A stretch of DNA of 64,000 bases from Atopobiaceae bacterium (GCA_017545665.1 JAFWKQ010000115.1:18667-82666), one strand, 5' to 3'. Positions 1 to 8,700 are shown, numbered from the stretch's first letter. A program made the numbers and translations. Notes: generated by a model from the sequence alone, not told the origin.

Positions 1-386
1 ACCCCAACCATCCCGAACTGTATGACGACGGTAACCGGGCATGGCTCAATCGTGGCGTCGTTATAAAAGAGTCGGCCTCCCAGCGCTATACCACCAACGC
101 CGTGACACGCGCGTTCTTTACGATGATCTGCCGTCGCGCGGGCGTGCCAACGCAAACGTTCGCCAATCGCAGCGATCAGCCTGGTGGCTCTACGCTCGGG
201 AATCTTCTCATGCGTCAGCTGAGCATGCGTTCGGTGGACGTGGGTTTGCCCCAGCTCGCCATGCACTCCTCCTACGAGACGGCGGGCGTGTGCGATACCG
301 CTTATATGGTGCGTGCCCTGCGCGAGTTCTACTCGTCGGATTACTCGTTCGATGCGGACGAGTCCTTCGAAATCGTCAATGGATAG
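1..386 (+). CDS. M18 family aminopeptidase, C-terminal part (gene cut by window start)
   Basis: The reading frame is open from base 3 to the TAG at 384-386 and carries the C-terminal signature of M18 metallo-aminopeptidases. Visible motifs are the RSDQPGGSTLG stretch followed by DVGLPQLAMHSSYE, where the Asp and His are typical of the zinc-binding catalytic core. M18 enzymes are cytosolic, dodecameric di-zinc exopeptidases that remove N-terminal, often acidic, residues. Only about 127 residues are in the window; the family is usually 420-470 residues, so most of the gene lies upstream. It converges on pfkA, with a perfect-looking hairpin in between. Confidence 0.9.
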   Translation, partial: PNHPELYDDGNRAWLNRGVVIKESASQRYTTNAVTRAFFTMICRRAGVPTQTFANRSDQPGGSTLGNLLMRQLSMRSVDVGLPQLAMHSSYETAGVCDTAYMVRALREFYSSDYSFDADESFEIVNG

Positions 387-395
387 ACCAAAATA

Positions 396-447
396 GGGAT
401 AGGCCCCAAGTTGAGATTTCGCAAAACCTCAATTTGGGGCCTATCCC
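396..447. terminator. Long hairpin between convergent genes (REP-like, probable bidirectional terminator)
   Basis: Bases 396-415 and 428-447 form a 20-bp inverted repeat with one G-T wobble around a 12-base loop. The arms contain GGGATAGGCCCCAA. The element sits between the aminopeptidase stop and the pfkA stop, so it can end transcription from both sides. The same GGCCCCAA...TTGGGGCC design with a TTCGC-containing loop recurs at 37950-38019, so it is a member of a repeated element family and not a unique terminator. Confidence 0.7.
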
Positions 448-471
448 GATCTTGGGCCTAAAGGCGGTATG

Positions 472-1545
472 TTAGTCGCCGAAGTTGATGCCCAAAAGCT
501 TTGCCTGCTTGACGAGCTGACTGTTGGGGTCGACGGTCTTCAGACGACCGGCTACGATGTTTAGCGGAACGCGAACAATGTCGCGGTTCTTGTCGGCAAC
601 CATGAATCCCCACTCGCCCCTAAGAATGCCGCTGGCTGCCTCCACACCTACCTGCGTGGCAAACACGCGGTCTGCAGCGCAGGGTGCGCCACCGCGCTGC
701 GTGTGACCGGGAACCGCCACGCGAATCTCGCGACCGGTGCGCTCGCCAATCTCGTTGGCAATCTCGTAGGCAACGGAATGACCGCGAGCGGCGACCTTCT
801 TCTGGTACTTCTTCTTGGGAAGCTTCGCGTCCTTTGCGGAAATGGCGCCTTCGGCGGCAACGATAATGGAGAAGCGGCTGCCGGTGCCGTCTCGGTGATC
901 GATGGTCTCGATGACCTTGTTTATGTCGTAGGGAATCTCGGGAATCAGAATTACGTCAGCGCCACCAGCGATGCCAGCGTAGAGGGGGATCCAGCCCACC
1001 TTGTGACCCATGATCTCTATGACAAACACACGGCCGTGAGAACTTGCGGTGGTGTGGATGTCGTCTATGCACTTGGTTGCAATCTCGATGGCAGAGTCAA
1101 AGCCAAAGGTGTAGTCGGTGCCCCAGGTATCGTTGTCGATGGTCTTGGGAAGTGCGATGACGTTGAGACCCTCCTCCGAAAGACGGTTGGCCGTCTTGGT
1201 GGAGCCGTTTCCGCCGCCAACGACAAGGCCGTCGAGCTGCAGCTCCTTGTAGGTCTGCTTCATGGACGCAACCTTATTCAGGCCTTCGGGCGTGGGCTCG
1301 TCCAAGTACTTGAAGGGCGTACGGCTCGTGCCGAGCATGGTGCCGCCCTGCGTAAGAATGCCCTTGAAGTCAAGAGGGGAGAGCTTGCGGTAGTTCCCGT
1401 AGATCATGCCGCGATAGCCATCCAGAAATCCGTATATTTCCACGGGCCCCTTCTTTTGGGCATAGAGCGTCTTTGCCACTCCGCGCAGCGCCGCGTTGAG
1501 CGCTTGGCAGTCGCCACCGCTCGTGAGCATACCAATTCTGAGCAT
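472..1545 (-). CDS. pfkA: 6-phosphofructokinase
   Basis: Phosphorylates fructose 6-phosphate to fructose 1,6-bisphosphate in glycolysis. The 357-residue protein shows SGGDCQALNA at the N-terminal nucleotide site, PKTIDND with the catalytic Asp, GRVFVIEIMGHKVGW, and GHTQRGG near the C-terminal effector/substrate region. The length is normal for bacterial PFK. ATG at 1545 is chosen because GAGAGGAG lies just upstream on the minus strand; a 48-codon upstream extension in the same frame lacks PFK homology. The Gly after GGN and the Lys of PKTIDND resemble actinobacterial ATP-PFKs, but the usual acidic residue in GG(D/E)G is Asn here (GGNGS). Whether ATP or PPi is the phosphoryl donor is therefore not fixed by sequence alone. 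It is divergent from the GGDEF/EAL gene. Confidence 0.95.
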   Translation of the reverse strand: MLRIGMLTSGGDCQALNAALRGVAKTLYAQKKGPVEIYGFLDGYRGMIYGNYRKLSPLDFKGILTQGGTMLGTSRTPFKYLDEPTPEGLNKVASMKQTYKELQLDGLVVGGGNGSTKTANRLSEEGLNVIALPKTIDNDTWGTDYTFGFDSAIEIATKCIDDIHTTASSHGRVFVIEIMGHKVGWIPLYAGIAGGADVILIPEIPYDINKVIETIDHRDGTGSRFSIIVAAEGAISAKDAKLPKKKYQKKVAARGHSVAYEIANEIGERTGREIRVAVPGHTQRGGAPCAADRVFATQVGVEAASGILRGEWGFMVADKNRDIVRVPLNIVAGRLKTVDPNSQLVKQAKLLGINFGD

Positions 1546-1719
1546 ATGAGCTCCTCTCGTACATACAATAAGAACAGACCATTGGATTCTCGCACAAGCG
1601 ATTCGGCGTATAAAGTCGAATGCATCAATTGTTACATATGACTTTTGTGGAGTGCGATTGGCGTGCAAGTAGCAACGTCTGCCGAGCAAAAAATACCGAA
1701 AAAGCGAAGCGCTGTCATC

Positions 1720-1743
1720 TTACTTGATTAAGTAAACTACAAT
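1720..1743. promoter_or_regulatory. Perfect 16-bp palindrome overlapping a probable -10 in the pfkA/GGDEF-EAL intergenic region
   Basis: Bases 1720-1735 read TTACTTGATTAAGTAA, a perfect dyad, followed by TACAAT at 1738-1743, a good -10 hexamer for the downstream plus-strand gene. The palindrome would lie in the -35/-10 spacer, a common operator position. The regulator is unknown. The -35 (TCATCT at 17 bp) is poor, which fits a regulated promoter. Confidence 0.4.
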
Positions 1744-1776
1744 GGCGCGGTAAAATGATGATGATTCGAGGAAGGC

Positions 1777-4185
1777 ATGTTTGAGCACATCGTAGTACCC
1801 GAGCTTGCAAACTCCAACACATCCGTACTGGTGGAAGCGTTTCGTGAGGCTATGTCTGCGTCAAGTCCTGCCGCAGGTACGCAGGCGCTCATGGCGTCAC
1901 TTGGCCAACTCTTCAAGGCGAAGCGCGCCTATATTTACGAGCTCCCACCAGAGGGCACTGAGTTCGTGTGCACCTGCGAGTGGTGTGCTCCGGGTGTGGA
2001 GCCAATGGCAGACGTGACTCACGGCCTTACCATGAACATGGCGTCTCGCTGGTTTAGCGACGGTGAGGAGCGCTCGCTGCTTGCCATACGCGACTTGGAG
2101 CAGTTCGCAAAGGTAAGTCCAGAATACGCTGCGCTCTTCTTACCACGCGCCATGAAGACTCAGATACTGGGCAAGCTCATGCGCGGCAACCGACCCATGG
2201 GCACCTTGGGATTCGACGATTCCGATCCGCAGATGTTCGATATGATCTGCGAGCTCATGTACCCCATTTGCGCGTTTGCCACCTCCACCGTAAACACACG
2301 CAACCTTTTGGGTCGCATGCGCTCGGTGGGTGTGGTTGACAAGCTCACGGGTGCCGGTACGCGTATGGCCTTCTACCAAAATGCCGAGCGTCTTCCCGCC
2401 GACATTCCCGTTGGCATGGCATATCTGGACATTGCGGGACTCCAGGGCATAAACGACGTGCGTGGCCATGCGGCAGGAGACGAGCTTCTTGTTGCAATAC
2501 GCCAGATACTCATTTCCGAATTCCATGACGACCAGGTCTTTCGCATGGGTGGCGACGAGTTCCTGGTGGTGGTCTCGGGGACGGAGGAGCAGCCGTTTTG
2601 GGATGCGATGGCGCGAATCAAGATGCGCCTTTCCGACCTTTCCACCTACGTGGCCGTAGGCATTGGCTGGCAGAACAAGCTTGGCAACGAATACGATGCG
2701 TTGGTGCGCCATGTATGGCTTGAGTGCACTAACGCCAAACGCGAGTGGGAGCGGCGGGGCGGAAAACGCCTCGGATCCGATTCGGACGATCTGGATTTCG
2801 TACGCGTTGGCAAGAGCGGTGTAGCCATGGGCGATGGCATGGGCCATCTGGATTTGCCGTGCTATCGCAACGACGAGTTCTTCCGAAGGGCAAACATATG
2901 GTCCAACCATGTTGAGACCGATCGCATTTGCATGATTGCCTTCGACATTAACTACTTCAAACTTTACAACGACATGTTCGGGCGTGATGCTGGCGATGCC
3001 TTGCTGGAGAACTACGCTAACGGTGTGGCCAAGATCGCCGGCCAGCGCCATGGCGTGGCTGGCTACTTGGGCGGCGACAACTTTGCCATCGTGTTGCCAG
3101 TGCATGAGGGCTCGGAGGAGCAGGCCATCCGGCAGCTTGTGGAGTTCGAGCTGGGAAAGTACGACGTCGCGGAGGGCTTTGCGCCTTCTGCCGGCATCGT
3201 GGTGACGAGCGATCTGGAAGTGGGCATGACGATTTTGTACGATCGAGCGCTCGTTGCCATGCAGGAGGTAAAGGGAAGCTACACCAACCACATAGCCTTC
3301 TACGACGAGGGTCGCTATGAGCGCGAGCGACAGAACCAGCTGTTGCTCATTCAGGCTCAGGAGGCGCTTACGCGCAGCGAGTTTACCTTCTTCCTCCAAC
3401 CCAAGGTGGACATCATCACCAACAAGGTGGTGTCGGCGGAGGCGTTGGTGCGCTGGTTCCATAACGGCGAGATCGTTCCGCCCTATAAGTTTGTGGGGCT
3501 CATGGAGCGCTCTGGCTACATATTCGCCCTAGATCGCTACGTGTGGGAATCGGTGTGCGCGTGGCAACGCTCCCTCATCGACCGTGGCATCAGCCCCGTG
3601 CCGGTGTCGGTTAACGTAAGCCGTGTTGACTTCTACTTCACCGATCTGGCAGATCACTTTAACGCCTTGGTCAAACGCTATGACTTGCCTCCGCGTCTGG
3701 TAGGGGTGGAGGTTACCGAGAGTGCCTATTCCAAGGATGCCGAGCTCATAACCGACGTGATTCATCGTATGCAGGAGTCCGGCTTCCTCGTGTTCATGGA
3801 CGACTTTGGCAGTGGGTACTCCTCGCTCAACATGCTTCGTTCGGTGGCGGTGGACGTACTCAAGATGGACAAGGGCTTTATTGACAACGCCGACATACGC
3901 AACGGCTCAGACGCCATCATAGAGAATGTCATAAAGATGGCCCACATGATGGGTTTGCCCGTAATATCGGAGGGCGTGGAAACCGAGGAACAGCGTGACT
4001 CGCTGCGTTCCATGGACTGCGACTACGTGCAGGGTTACTACTACTACAAGCCCATGCCCAAAGAGGAGTTCGAGAAGCTCCTGCAAGATACGGGCGTCAT
4101 AGAGCTGCACCATACCGACAACATGATTCTGGCGCTCAATTCCAACGTGGACCACGACGATGAAAACGCGCGTGCTGTCTCGTAG
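1777..4185 (+). CDS. Tandem GGDEF / EAL cyclic-di-GMP signalling protein
   Basis: An 802-residue, apparently soluble protein. Residues about 1-180 are a GAF-like sensory region. The first GGDEF domain has an intact MGGDEF near residue 258, and the second has a degenerate LGGDNF near residue 430. The C-terminal EAL phosphodiesterase domain (about 525-780) keeps the catalytic set: AEALVRW, VNVSRVDF, VEVTES, DDFGSGYSSL, LKMDKGF, EGVETEEQ and QGYYY. It should hydrolyse c-di-GMP; the first GGDEF could synthesise it, and the second may only bind GTP or be structural. No membrane segment is evident. It stands alone and ends facing rlmKL, with a hairpin between. Confidence 0.93.
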   Translation: MFEHIVVPELANSNTSVLVEAFREAMSASSPAAGTQALMASLGQLFKAKRAYIYELPPEGTEFVCTCEWCAPGVEPMADVTHGLTMNMASRWFSDGEERSLLAIRDLEQFAKVSPEYAALFLPRAMKTQILGKLMRGNRPMGTLGFDDSDPQMFDMICELMYPICAFATSTVNTRNLLGRMRSVGVVDKLTGAGTRMAFYQNAERLPADIPVGMAYLDIAGLQGINDVRGHAAGDELLVAIRQILISEFHDDQVFRMGGDEFLVVVSGTEEQPFWDAMARIKMRLSDLSTYVAVGIGWQNKLGNEYDALVRHVWLECTNAKREWERRGGKRLGSDSDDLDFVRVGKSGVAMGDGMGHLDLPCYRNDEFFRRANIWSNHVETDRICMIAFDINYFKLYNDMFGRDAGDALLENYANGVAKIAGQRHGVAGYLGGDNFAIVLPVHEGSEEQAIRQLVEFELGKYDVAEGFAPSAGIVVTSDLEVGMTILYDRALVAMQEVKGSYTNHIAFYDEGRYERERQNQLLLIQAQEALTRSEFTFFLQPKVDIITNKVVSAEALVRWFHNGEIVPPYKFVGLMERSGYIFALDRYVWESVCAWQRSLIDRGISPVPVSVNVSRVDFYFTDLADHFNALVKRYDLPPRLVGVEVTESAYSKDAELITDVIHRMQESGFLVFMDDFGSGYSSLNMLRSVAVDVLKMDKGFIDNADIRNGSDAIIENVIKMAHMMGLPVISEGVETEEQRDSLRSMDCDYVQGYYYYKPMPKEEFEKLLQDTGVIELHHTDNMILALNSNVDHDDENARAVS

Positions 4186-4217
4186 CTAGGCAAAGGGGAT
4201 ACTCCCCATTGCTTAGC
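4186..4217. terminator. Hairpin of the GGGGA/TCCCC repeat family between convergent genes
   Basis: An inverted repeat of the form CTAGGCAAAGGGGA-tac-TCCCCATTGCTTAG fills the 34-base gap between two convergent genes. It probably serves as a bidirectional terminator. The same core (CAAAGGGGA.TCCCC) recurs at 20012, 23261, 28376 and 41430. Confidence 0.6.
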
Positions 4218-4219
4218 CA

Positions 4220-6475
4220 CTACCTTCGCTCAAGCATCGCTATGCGCGTGACATCGCGCGAGCGCTCGAAGTCGGGTGGAAGCATTTGCGTGCTCATGTC
4301 ATGTGCCTGCATGCCGAGGGCTCCGATTTCGTGGATGCGTAGCTTTACCTGAGGGTCTGGGCACACGAATACCAGCATGCCCTTAGGCGCGATCAGCTTG
4401 CTTGCCAATGAGAGCAGCCCAACGTGGTCGCGCGAGCAGTCCCATTCGCTACCTCCGGCGTCCTTAGCGCCGCGCCATTCGGGGGCCACGCAAAGGACAA
4501 GGTCGTAGGCTCGCCGTGCCGCAATCTCGTGGCCGATCCATTTTCGGGGATCGTCGCACACGGTTTTGCAAGCCTTCGCTGCTGCCCCATTCTGGCGAAT
4601 GAGCGGCTGTGCCTCCTTGAGGTGGCGTGGCGATGCGTCCACAAGGGTGCAGCCCGTCGCATTTGCCAAGGCAGCACGCACGAGAAGCGGGGCCGTGGGC
4701 GAAAAGAGGCCCGCCACGCGCTTGTGGCTTGCGTGCTGAGCCACGAACTGACGGAGCTCGCGCTGATCAAGGGGCAACGTTTGGTCGGGTCGCGAGAGGT
4801 CTATGGTAGCGACGAGCCCGTCCTCGCGCACGCGCACGTACATGCGGCTCTCCTCGCTTGATTGGGTGTGACCTGCTTCCTTGCTCTGCCAGGGGCAAAC
4901 GAGCACATGATCCAAGGGAATGCCCAGAATCGCTGCCGCAAGGGAGGAGCCATCCGCCATCCTCTGCATTGCCAATTGGGAATCGATGGCGCGGGAACGG
5001 CGATGTTCCGCGATGCGCACGTAGCGAAGCTCGTTTTCCTCGCCCTTGTCAATTGACGTGTACAGGTCGAGCGAGAAGGCGTATTCGGGCAGGTCGGCAT
5101 CGTAGATGCGATAGCTTTCCACACCGCTCTTTCGCGCCCATCGTGCCCTGTCACGCGCAACCTTGCGAAGGCGTGCGGCAAACTGGGCGCTGTTGGGAAG
5201 GGCGATGGGAACGCTCTGGCGCACGCCATCAAGCGAGACAAGTTCGTGAGCGCGATGCGGCTCCGTTGTGTCGTAGACGCGAATCCAGGTGGGTATGGGG
5301 CCGTTGTAGCAGGAGACGCAAGTGGACGGCAGACGGCCGAGCGAAGAGTCTATGCCTGCGTCGGGAGTAATGACGCAAATGCGCCAGCCGTTCGGCAGTG
5401 CCTGTGCGGCCTCGGCAAGCGATGCGTAGGCCTGGTGAAGCGTGGTGGGGGAGAGCAGACGTATTCCATAGGGTGGGTTTGTGGCCATGAGCCCCGAGCC
5501 TTGCGCCCACGCACCGCGCAGGTGTTTGCCCAAGTTGCAGGCATCGTCCGCGAAGAATCGAACCCAATTGCCCACACCGGCGCGCTGGGCGTTTTGGCGT
5601 GCCAGCTCCAAAACACCTTTGTCTATGTCTGACGCGGCGATGCGTGGCGCACCTTCGGGGGAGCGAACGGCGGCATGGGCGTCCCGCAGCACCTCGTCCC
5701 AAAGGTTTTGGTTGTGCTGCGACCATCCGAGAAAGCCCCAGCGCTCGCGCAAGAGGCCGGGAGCCGTATGAGAGGCGATGAGCGCCGCCTCGATGGCCAA
5801 CGTGCCTGAGCCACAAAGGGGGTCCACGAAAGCGGCGTCCTCATCCGTGAGTGCATCCCATCCGGCGAGTAGGAGCATGCCTGCCGCAAGCGTCTCCTTA
5901 AGGGGTGCGGCGCTTTGCTCCCCGTCAATCCTGTATCCCCTGCGATGGAGTGACTCTCCCGAGAGGTTGAGGTAGAGGGTGGCCTTTTGCTCGTGCAATG
6001 CCACGTTTATGGCAACGGTTGGGTTGTGCGTGTTTACGTTCGGGCGCTGCCCGTACGTTTTGCGAAGACAATCGCAAAGCGCGTCCTTAACCTTGAGCGC
6101 GGTAAACTTGGTGTTTCTGAGGCTCTTGTTGGTGCCATGCGCCTCAACCGCAATAGTGGCGCCCATAGGGATGTGTTGCCCCCACGGGATGCGGCTGCAT
6201 CCGTGGTAGAGCTCGTTTGCGTCACGTGCCTCCACGCGGGCGATTACGAGCTGAACCCTTGTGGCGACTCTGCTCCACAAACAGGCCACGTAGGCATCGC
6301 GCTGGCTTCCGAAAAAGCTCACTCCGCCCTTGAGCGGGCGTACCCTTGCGAGGCCAAGGTCTTTGAGCTCTTGCGCACAGACTTTCTCAAAACCTGCGGC
6401 ACAGCGTGCGAAAAGTTCGAGCGTCTTGCCGTTGGACGCCGCGCGCCCTTTTGCGTTGCGAGGCTTGGTGCCCAT
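4220..6475 (-). CDS. rlmKL: Bifunctional 23S rRNA methyltransferase RlmK/RlmL
   Basis: Probable two-domain enzyme methylating 23S rRNA: m2G2445 by the RlmL half and m7G2069 by the RlmK half, in E. coli numbering. The 751-residue protein has an N-terminal ferredoxin-like/THUMP region (about 20-170). Then comes a Rossmann methyltransferase domain with DPLCGSGTLAIEAA and the N6/N2-methylase motif NPPYGIRL. A second Rossmann domain (about 470-751) ends in the RlmK-like tail PPDFERSRDVTRIAML. Length matches the fused family (about 700-750). The ATG has AAGGGAAG upstream. The C-terminal half is more diverged than the N-terminal half, so RlmK activity is the less certain part. Confidence 0.9.
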   Translation of the reverse strand: MGTKPRNAKGRAASNGKTLELFARCAAGFEKVCAQELKDLGLARVRPLKGGVSFFGSQRDAYVACLWSRVATRVQLVIARVEARDANELYHGCSRIPWGQHIPMGATIAVEAHGTNKSLRNTKFTALKVKDALCDCLRKTYGQRPNVNTHNPTVAINVALHEQKATLYLNLSGESLHRRGYRIDGEQSAAPLKETLAAGMLLLAGWDALTDEDAAFVDPLCGSGTLAIEAALIASHTAPGLLRERWGFLGWSQHNQNLWDEVLRDAHAAVRSPEGAPRIAASDIDKGVLELARQNAQRAGVGNWVRFFADDACNLGKHLRGAWAQGSGLMATNPPYGIRLLSPTTLHQAYASLAEAAQALPNGWRICVITPDAGIDSSLGRLPSTCVSCYNGPIPTWIRVYDTTEPHRAHELVSLDGVRQSVPIALPNSAQFAARLRKVARDRARWARKSGVESYRIYDADLPEYAFSLDLYTSIDKGEENELRYVRIAEHRRSRAIDSQLAMQRMADGSSLAAAILGIPLDHVLVCPWQSKEAGHTQSSEESRMYVRVREDGLVATIDLSRPDQTLPLDQRELRQFVAQHASHKRVAGLFSPTAPLLVRAALANATGCTLVDASPRHLKEAQPLIRQNGAAAKACKTVCDDPRKWIGHEIAARRAYDLVLCVAPEWRGAKDAGGSEWDCSRDHVGLLSLASKLIAPKGMLVFVCPDPQVKLRIHEIGALGMQAHDMSTQMLPPDFERSRDVTRIAMLERR

Positions 6476-6494
6476 AGAGTGCCACTTCCCTTTG

Positions 6495-7793
6495 CTATGC
6501 GCCTATGGCGAGCTTCGCCCCAACGATTCGGCGCAACGATTCGTCAATGCGCTCTTCGGATATGCTGCCTTGCTTTGCGGCTTCCAAGAGTCCTTGGTAG
6601 GCCTTTTTAAAATCCTTAGGCATGAGGATAAGATCGGCGCCTGCCTGAATGGCACGCACGCCTTGCTCGTTGCTGTCGCATGCCATTGTGGCGGCTTCCA
6701 TCTCCAAAGAATCCGTGATAACAATGCCTTTGTAACCCAACTGCTCTCGGAGCATCCCTTGGATGATTGCGGGACTGAGCGAGGCGGGTAAGCCGCCCTC
6801 CACCTCCAAGCAGGACAGGTGGCCCACCATGATCATGGGAGCGTTGGCTTCTATTGCCGCCTTAAAGGGGGCGGCGGGTCCGTCCAGGATCTGCTCGGAG
6901 GAGAGGTGCGAGTAGATGCGTTCGCTATGGGAATCGCCTTCGGCATCGCCAATTCCCGGGAAGTGCTTGACGCAGGGTATTACGTTCGCGCGCGTGAAGG
7001 CCTCCAACTGTGCCAGTACCATGGGCGTGACCTCATCGGTTGAGCTGCCAAAGGATCGCTTTGCCATTACGGAGCTGTCGTTCGTCACGATGTCCGCCAC
7101 GGGGGCGAAGTCTACGTTGAATCCAAGCTCCTTAAGATAGGTGCCCATGGTAAAGGCGGCGTCACGTGCCTTTTCGGGGTCCTTGGTGGCGCCAATGTCC
7201 TTTGCGTCTCCGACGTTGGGCGCGTCAAAATTGCTGTTGTCAGCCACGCGCACTACCGTGCCGCCCTCCTCGTCTATGCAGGTGAACAGGGGGATGCCAC
7301 AGGCATCCTTGGTGTAGTTCTTGGAGTTTCTTAGCATCTCCGTCGTCTGCTTGGGATCTTGCAGATTCTCGGCAAAGTAGCAGATGCCACCGACGGGATA
7401 CTTGGTAAGTGCCTCGCGTGTGGCGTCTCCGGCTGCCACGGCAACACCGACGTCGGTTAGGGCTTCGGGCTTTACCACGAAGAGCTGTGCCACCTTTTGC
7501 TCCAAGGTGAGCTCGGATATTATGCGCTCAACACGTGGATTGCGTCCGGCAATCTCCGCCTCTTTTGCGCGCTGGCGCTCTTCCTCTTCCTGTGCGATGC
7601 GTTGCTGCTCTGCGGATTCGTTGAGGTTGCGCCACAGGGCAAAGCCACCGACGCTCAATAATGCAATAAGTAAGAAGACGATGATGGTCTTTGGCTTGGG
7701 TAGGCGTCCGCGCGCGGATGGCGAGCCGGGTTGGTTTGGCCCGCCGGTTCGTTTGTGTGGCTTGTTTTGCGCGGTATCGTTGTGCGTAGACAT
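6495..7793 (-). CDS. Membrane-anchored GH3 beta-N-acetylhexosaminidase (NagZ-like)
   Basis: Predicted glycoside hydrolase family 3 enzyme removing N-acetylglucosamine from muropeptides or related glycans outside the membrane. The 432-residue protein has a basic, proline-rich N-terminus, one membrane-spanning segment at about 37-57 and a coiled-coil linker. The GH3 domain shows VDFAPVADI, KHFPGIGDAEGDSHSE (the NagZ-type catalytic His/Asp loop) and ITDSLEMEA with the nucleophile Asp near residue 360. The start at 7793 is preceded by AGGACGGAG; a 26-codon in-frame extension upstream is not needed. It is 19 bases upstream of rlmKL on the same strand, so the two are probably cotranscribed. Confidence 0.9.
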   Translation of the reverse strand: MSTHNDTAQNKPHKRTGGPNQPGSPSARGRLPKPKTIIVFLLIALLSVGGFALWRNLNESAEQQRIAQEEEERQRAKEAEIAGRNPRVERIISELTLEQKVAQLFVVKPEALTDVGVAVAAGDATREALTKYPVGGICYFAENLQDPKQTTEMLRNSKNYTKDACGIPLFTCIDEEGGTVVRVADNSNFDAPNVGDAKDIGATKDPEKARDAAFTMGTYLKELGFNVDFAPVADIVTNDSSVMAKRSFGSSTDEVTPMVLAQLEAFTRANVIPCVKHFPGIGDAEGDSHSERIYSHLSSEQILDGPAAPFKAAIEANAPMIMVGHLSCLEVEGGLPASLSPAIIQGMLREQLGYKGIVITDSLEMEAATMACDSNEQGVRAIQAGADLILMPKDFKKAYQGLLEAAKQGSISEERIDESLRRIVGAKLAIGA

Positions 7794-7927
7794 GTACGCT
7801 CCGTCCTTTGCTCGGAAAACTGCGCGTGGCGCTCCTCTTGTTGTGAGCGTAAGAGTATAGACTGTAACCACTAGTGTAACGCAGAGGACACAAAGAAACC
7901 CTTTACGGCACAGGTTGCATATTGTCG

Positions 7928-7936
7928 TGGTACAAT
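7928..7936 (+). promoter_or_regulatory. Extended -10 promoter of the STAS gene
   Basis: TGGTACAAT is an extended -10 element (TGN plus TACAAT) about 45 bases upstream of the STAS start codon. No good -35 is visible at 17 bp. The identical string precedes the ABC-F gene at 11882, which suggests a favoured promoter form in this genome. Confidence 0.5.
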
Positions 7937-7981
7937 GCAGCCCAATGTGTACTCTTTACTGCAATCCATTAAGGAGAGGTC

Positions 7982-8284
7982 ATGGAGATTAACGTTACGC
8001 AAGACGGCAACAAGGCCACCATTGCACTTGAGGGCAAGCTCTCGGTTGCTACGAGTCCCGATTTGGAAGCTGCGATTCAGGGGCTGCCCGAGGATACGAA
8101 TGAGTTTATTATTGACCTTGCGAACCTCGAGTACATCTCTTCCGCTGGCTTGCGCGTCTTGGTGAGCACCGAGAAGATCGCTGGTCAGCGCAATGGCAAG
8201 ATGGTTCTGCAGCATCCCAACGAGGAGGTTGCCGAGGTCTTCGATATGACCGGTCTGGCAGATGTATTTACGATCGAGGCTTAG
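7982..8284 (+). CDS. STAS-domain anti-sigma factor antagonist
   Basis: A 100-residue single-domain STAS protein of the SpoIIAA/RsbV type. Such proteins bind an anti-sigma kinase and free a sigma factor; binding is blocked when a conserved Ser is phosphorylated. The phospho-site context is visible as EYISSAGLRVL, preceded by the beta strand FIIDLANL. AGGAGAGG precedes the ATG. No anti-sigma kinase lies next to it, so its partner must be elsewhere. The gene is monocistronic, with its own promoter and a strong terminator. Confidence 0.92.
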   Translation: MEINVTQDGNKATIALEGKLSVATSPDLEAAIQGLPEDTNEFIIDLANLEYISSAGLRVLVSTEKIAGQRNGKMVLQHPNEEVAEVFDMTGLADVFTIEA

Positions 8285-8319
8285 TCTAGGGCTGTTTGTA
8301 AGTATTTTGTTTTGTGACT

Positions 8320-8350
8320 AGGCGCCTGGGTTTTCCCAGGCGCCTTTTTT
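8320..8350 (+). terminator. Intrinsic terminator after the STAS gene
   Basis: AGGCGCCTGGG and CCCAGGCGCCT form an 11-bp perfect stem around a TTTT loop, followed directly by a run of T. This is a textbook rho-independent terminator. Confidence 0.92.
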
Positions 8351-8700
8351 GTTGGGAGAGCGGTTCGCGATTCCGGAAAACCCTTGCTGGATTCGCGAAT
8401 GGTGCGGGGCCCAGCGGATGGGTTTGCGCGAATCGGCCACACTGTGGCCAAAACCAGCAAACCTGCCCGCACCGTTCGCAATCCCGGCAAGCGGCCCGGG
8501 GCGTTTGCCGAGATCGCGAACAGTGCGGGAGCGTTTGCTGAGATCGCGAACAGTGTGGACCGATTTGCTGAGATGCGCCACAGTGTGGCCGTTCCCAGCA
8601 AGTCTCCCCGCGTGTTTGCTCGGATCGGCCACGCTGTGGCTAAAGCCAGCAAGTCCCCCGCACCGTTCGCAATCCCGGCAAACCGAGCCAATAACTCCGA
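8351..8700. repeat. Cluster 1 of a modular, direct-and-inverted intergenic repeat
   Basis: About 350 bases without a gene, made of diverged units in both orientations. One unit type reads TTTGC(C/T)GAGATCGCGAA followed by (C)AGTGCGG; the other ends in GGCCACACTGTGGCC. Reverse-complement units read CCGCACCGTTCGCAA followed by CCCGGCAA. Open frames on both strands here are by-products of the repeats. The same unit types recur at 44690-44860 and 59700-59981. Confidence 0.75.

Noticed and set aside
703..1641. 312-codon open frame antisense to pfkA
   Set aside because: Shadow frame opposite a gene with complete PFK motifs; no ribosome-binding site or domains.
2140..3462. 440-codon frame antisense to the GGDEF/EAL gene
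   Set aside because: Shadow frame; His/Val-rich translation without family resemblance.
8351..8700. CRISPR array
   Set aside because: Units differ from each other, occur in both orientations and have no constant-length unique spacers; no cas genes are in the window.
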